Source: Sphingobacteriales bacterium
Lineage (GTDB): Bacteria > Bacteroidota > Bacteroidia > Chitinophagales > Chitinophagaceae
Assembly: GCA_024640385.1 (NCBI GenBank)
Contig: JAHEFC010000272.1
Coordinates: 1 to 5,788, forward strand
Direction: 5' to 3'
Length of the DNA stretch: 5,788 nt
Shown: positions 4,768-5,788 of the stretch, in pieces
How the letters are laid out: each line of letters starts with the position of its first letter
How positions within the stretch are numbered: position 1 is the first letter of the stretch
The notes under the pieces: model-generated
Databases searched by the model: none
Told to the model about the DNA's origin: nothing
Seen by the model: only the letters and a program-made list of their open reading frames with translations
Position numbers and translations under genes: made by a program

Positions 4768-5788
4768 CTACTTCAAGCGTATCTCCGCCACTCCGCTACC
4801 CTGCGGTACCATCGGGAATACATTATTCTCTTTGCCCACCATCACTTCCAGCAGGTAAGCCCCGTCGTGGGCAAGCATTTCGGCTATGGCTCCCCGTAAG
4901 TTCTCCCTTTCTGAAACCGACTGCCCAGCAATGCCGTAACCTTTGGCAACCATTACAAAATCAGGACTTTCAATATCCACGAATGAATATCTTTTTTCGT
5001 GGAAGAGTTGCTGCCATTGCCTTACCATTCCAAGGAACCTATTGTTCAGGATCAGGATCTTTACGTTCACCTTGGATTGCATGATGGTACCCAGTTCCTG
5101 TATGGTCATCTGGAAACCGCCATCGCCGATCACGGCCACTACCGTTCTGTCCGGTGCACCGAATTTTGCTCCAATGGCCGCCGGTAAACCAAAGCCCATG
5201 GTCCCTAAACCACCGGAGGTTACATTGCTCCTGGTTTGGTTGAACTTTGCATACCTGCAGGCTACCATCTGGTGCTGGCCTACGTCTGATACAATGATGG
5301 CTTCACCGCCATTGATCTCGTTAAGTATATTGATGACTTCGCCCATCGACATGATATCTGTCTTCGGATTGAGCTCGTCTTTGATCACGATCTCTTCTTC
5401 CTGTTGCTGATGTTCTTTAAACCTTTGCAGCCACTGCGGATAAACTTTCTGCTCGATCTTTTCAGTAAGCAGTGGAAGGGTTTCCCTGCAATCGCCCCAG
5501 ACAGGAACGGTAGTTTTTACATTCTTGTCAATTTCTGCAGGGTCTATATCAAGGTGTATCACTTTGGCCTGCTTGGCATATTTATCCAGGCGTCCCGTTA
5601 CACGATCATCGAAACGCATACCCACAGCGATCAATACATCACACTGGTTGGTGAGTACATTCGGTCCGTAATTACCATGCATACCCAGCATGCCGACATT
5701 GAGCGGGTGGTCAGTTGCTAATGCACTGAGTCCTAAAATGGTCCATGCAGCAGGTATACCCGATTTTTCAATGAAGGCTTTGAATTCT
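4768..5788 (-). CDS. ilvB: Acetolactate synthase large (catalytic) subunit, C-terminal part (cut by window edge)
   Basis: This is the ThDP-dependent acetohydroxyacid synthase, which condenses pyruvate with pyruvate or with 2-oxobutanoate. The visible 339 residues run from the end of the N-terminal pyrimidine-binding domain, through the central domain (MLGMHGNYGPN at about 33-43 and GMRFDDRVTG at 56-65 of the fragment), to the complete C-terminal ThDP domain. GTMGFGLPAAIGA (195-207) and the ThDP/Mg2+ motif GDGGF...NN (221-249) are intact. So is FLGMVRQWQ, which contains the Trp at the substrate channel that is conserved in this enzyme and absent from related decarboxylases. The catalytic Glu in the N-terminal domain and the start codon lie beyond the right edge. 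The frame is open to the edge; the internal Met at 5691 is not a start, because homologous sequence continues upstream of it. The stop is TAG at 4770-4768, followed at once by the heptamer array. Confidence 0.96.
   Translation of the reverse strand, partial: EFKAFIEKSGIPAAWTILGLSALATDHPLNVGMLGMHGNYGPNVLTNQCDVLIAVGMRFDDRVTGRLDKYAKQAKVIHLDIDPAEIDKNVKTTVPVWGDCRETLPLLTEKIEQKVYPQWLQRFKEHQQQEEEIVIKDELNPKTDIMSMGEVINILNEINGGEAIIVSDVGQHQMVACRYAKFNQTRSNVTSGGLGTMGFGLPAAIGAKFGAPDRTVVAVIGDGGFQMTIQELGTIMQSKVNVKILILNNRFLGMVRQWQQLFHEKRYSFVDIESPDFVMVAKGYGIAGQSVSERENLRGAIAEMLAHDGAYLLEVMVGKENNVFPMVPQGSGVAEIRLK

Noticed and set aside
4943..5410. Plus-strand open frame of 155 codons
   Set aside because: Antisense shadow of the highly conserved ThDP domain of ilvB.

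Overview
The window looks like a piece of a Bacteroidota chromosome, most likely from the Chitinophagaceae or a close relative. That is inferred from the type of each protein, the ilvB-ilvN-ilvC-ilvA order, the scarcity of clear Shine-Dalgarno sequences before the start codons, and AT-rich gene-free spacers. No rRNA, marker gene or mobile element is present to fix the taxonomy more tightly. Every gene supported lies on the minus strand, so transcription runs from high to low coordinates.

The right-hand two thirds (about 1656-5788) is a branched-chain amino acid operon. In order of transcription it holds the catalytic subunit of acetohydroxyacid synthase (ilvB, cut by the right edge), the regulatory subunit (ilvN), ketol-acid reductoisomerase (ilvC) and threonine dehydratase (ilvA). 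IlvA makes 2-oxobutanoate from threonine. IlvB/IlvN condenses pyruvate with pyruvate or 2-oxobutanoate, and IlvC isomerises and reduces the product. Together these are the early steps to valine, leucine and isoleucine. Two end-product sensing modules are visible: the ACT domain of IlvN (valine) and the C-terminal ACT-like domain of IlvA (isoleucine in relatives). Spacings are 104 bp (ilvB-ilvN, filled with short repeats), 40 bp (ilvN-ilvC) and 16 bp (ilvC-ilvA).

Positions 1207-1655 are a 449-bp gene-free spacer after ilvA. It holds a possible terminator and a perfect 10-bp inverted repeat. A small, very acidic protein of unknown function follows (838-1206). After its stop codon comes an unusual repeat block (about 665-839) that reads as a long imperfect palindrome built of AATGTG-like words. 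The left edge (1-552) is the first 184 codons of the glutamate synthase large subunit (gltB), which supplies the glutamate used by the transaminases that finish branched-chain amino acid synthesis.

The core genes are ordinary. The unusual material lies between genes: two sets of degenerate short-period repeats, each starting directly at a stop codon, and the orphan acidic gene. I see no defence system, CRISPR array, phage or transposon, and nothing that I would call a new multi-gene system.
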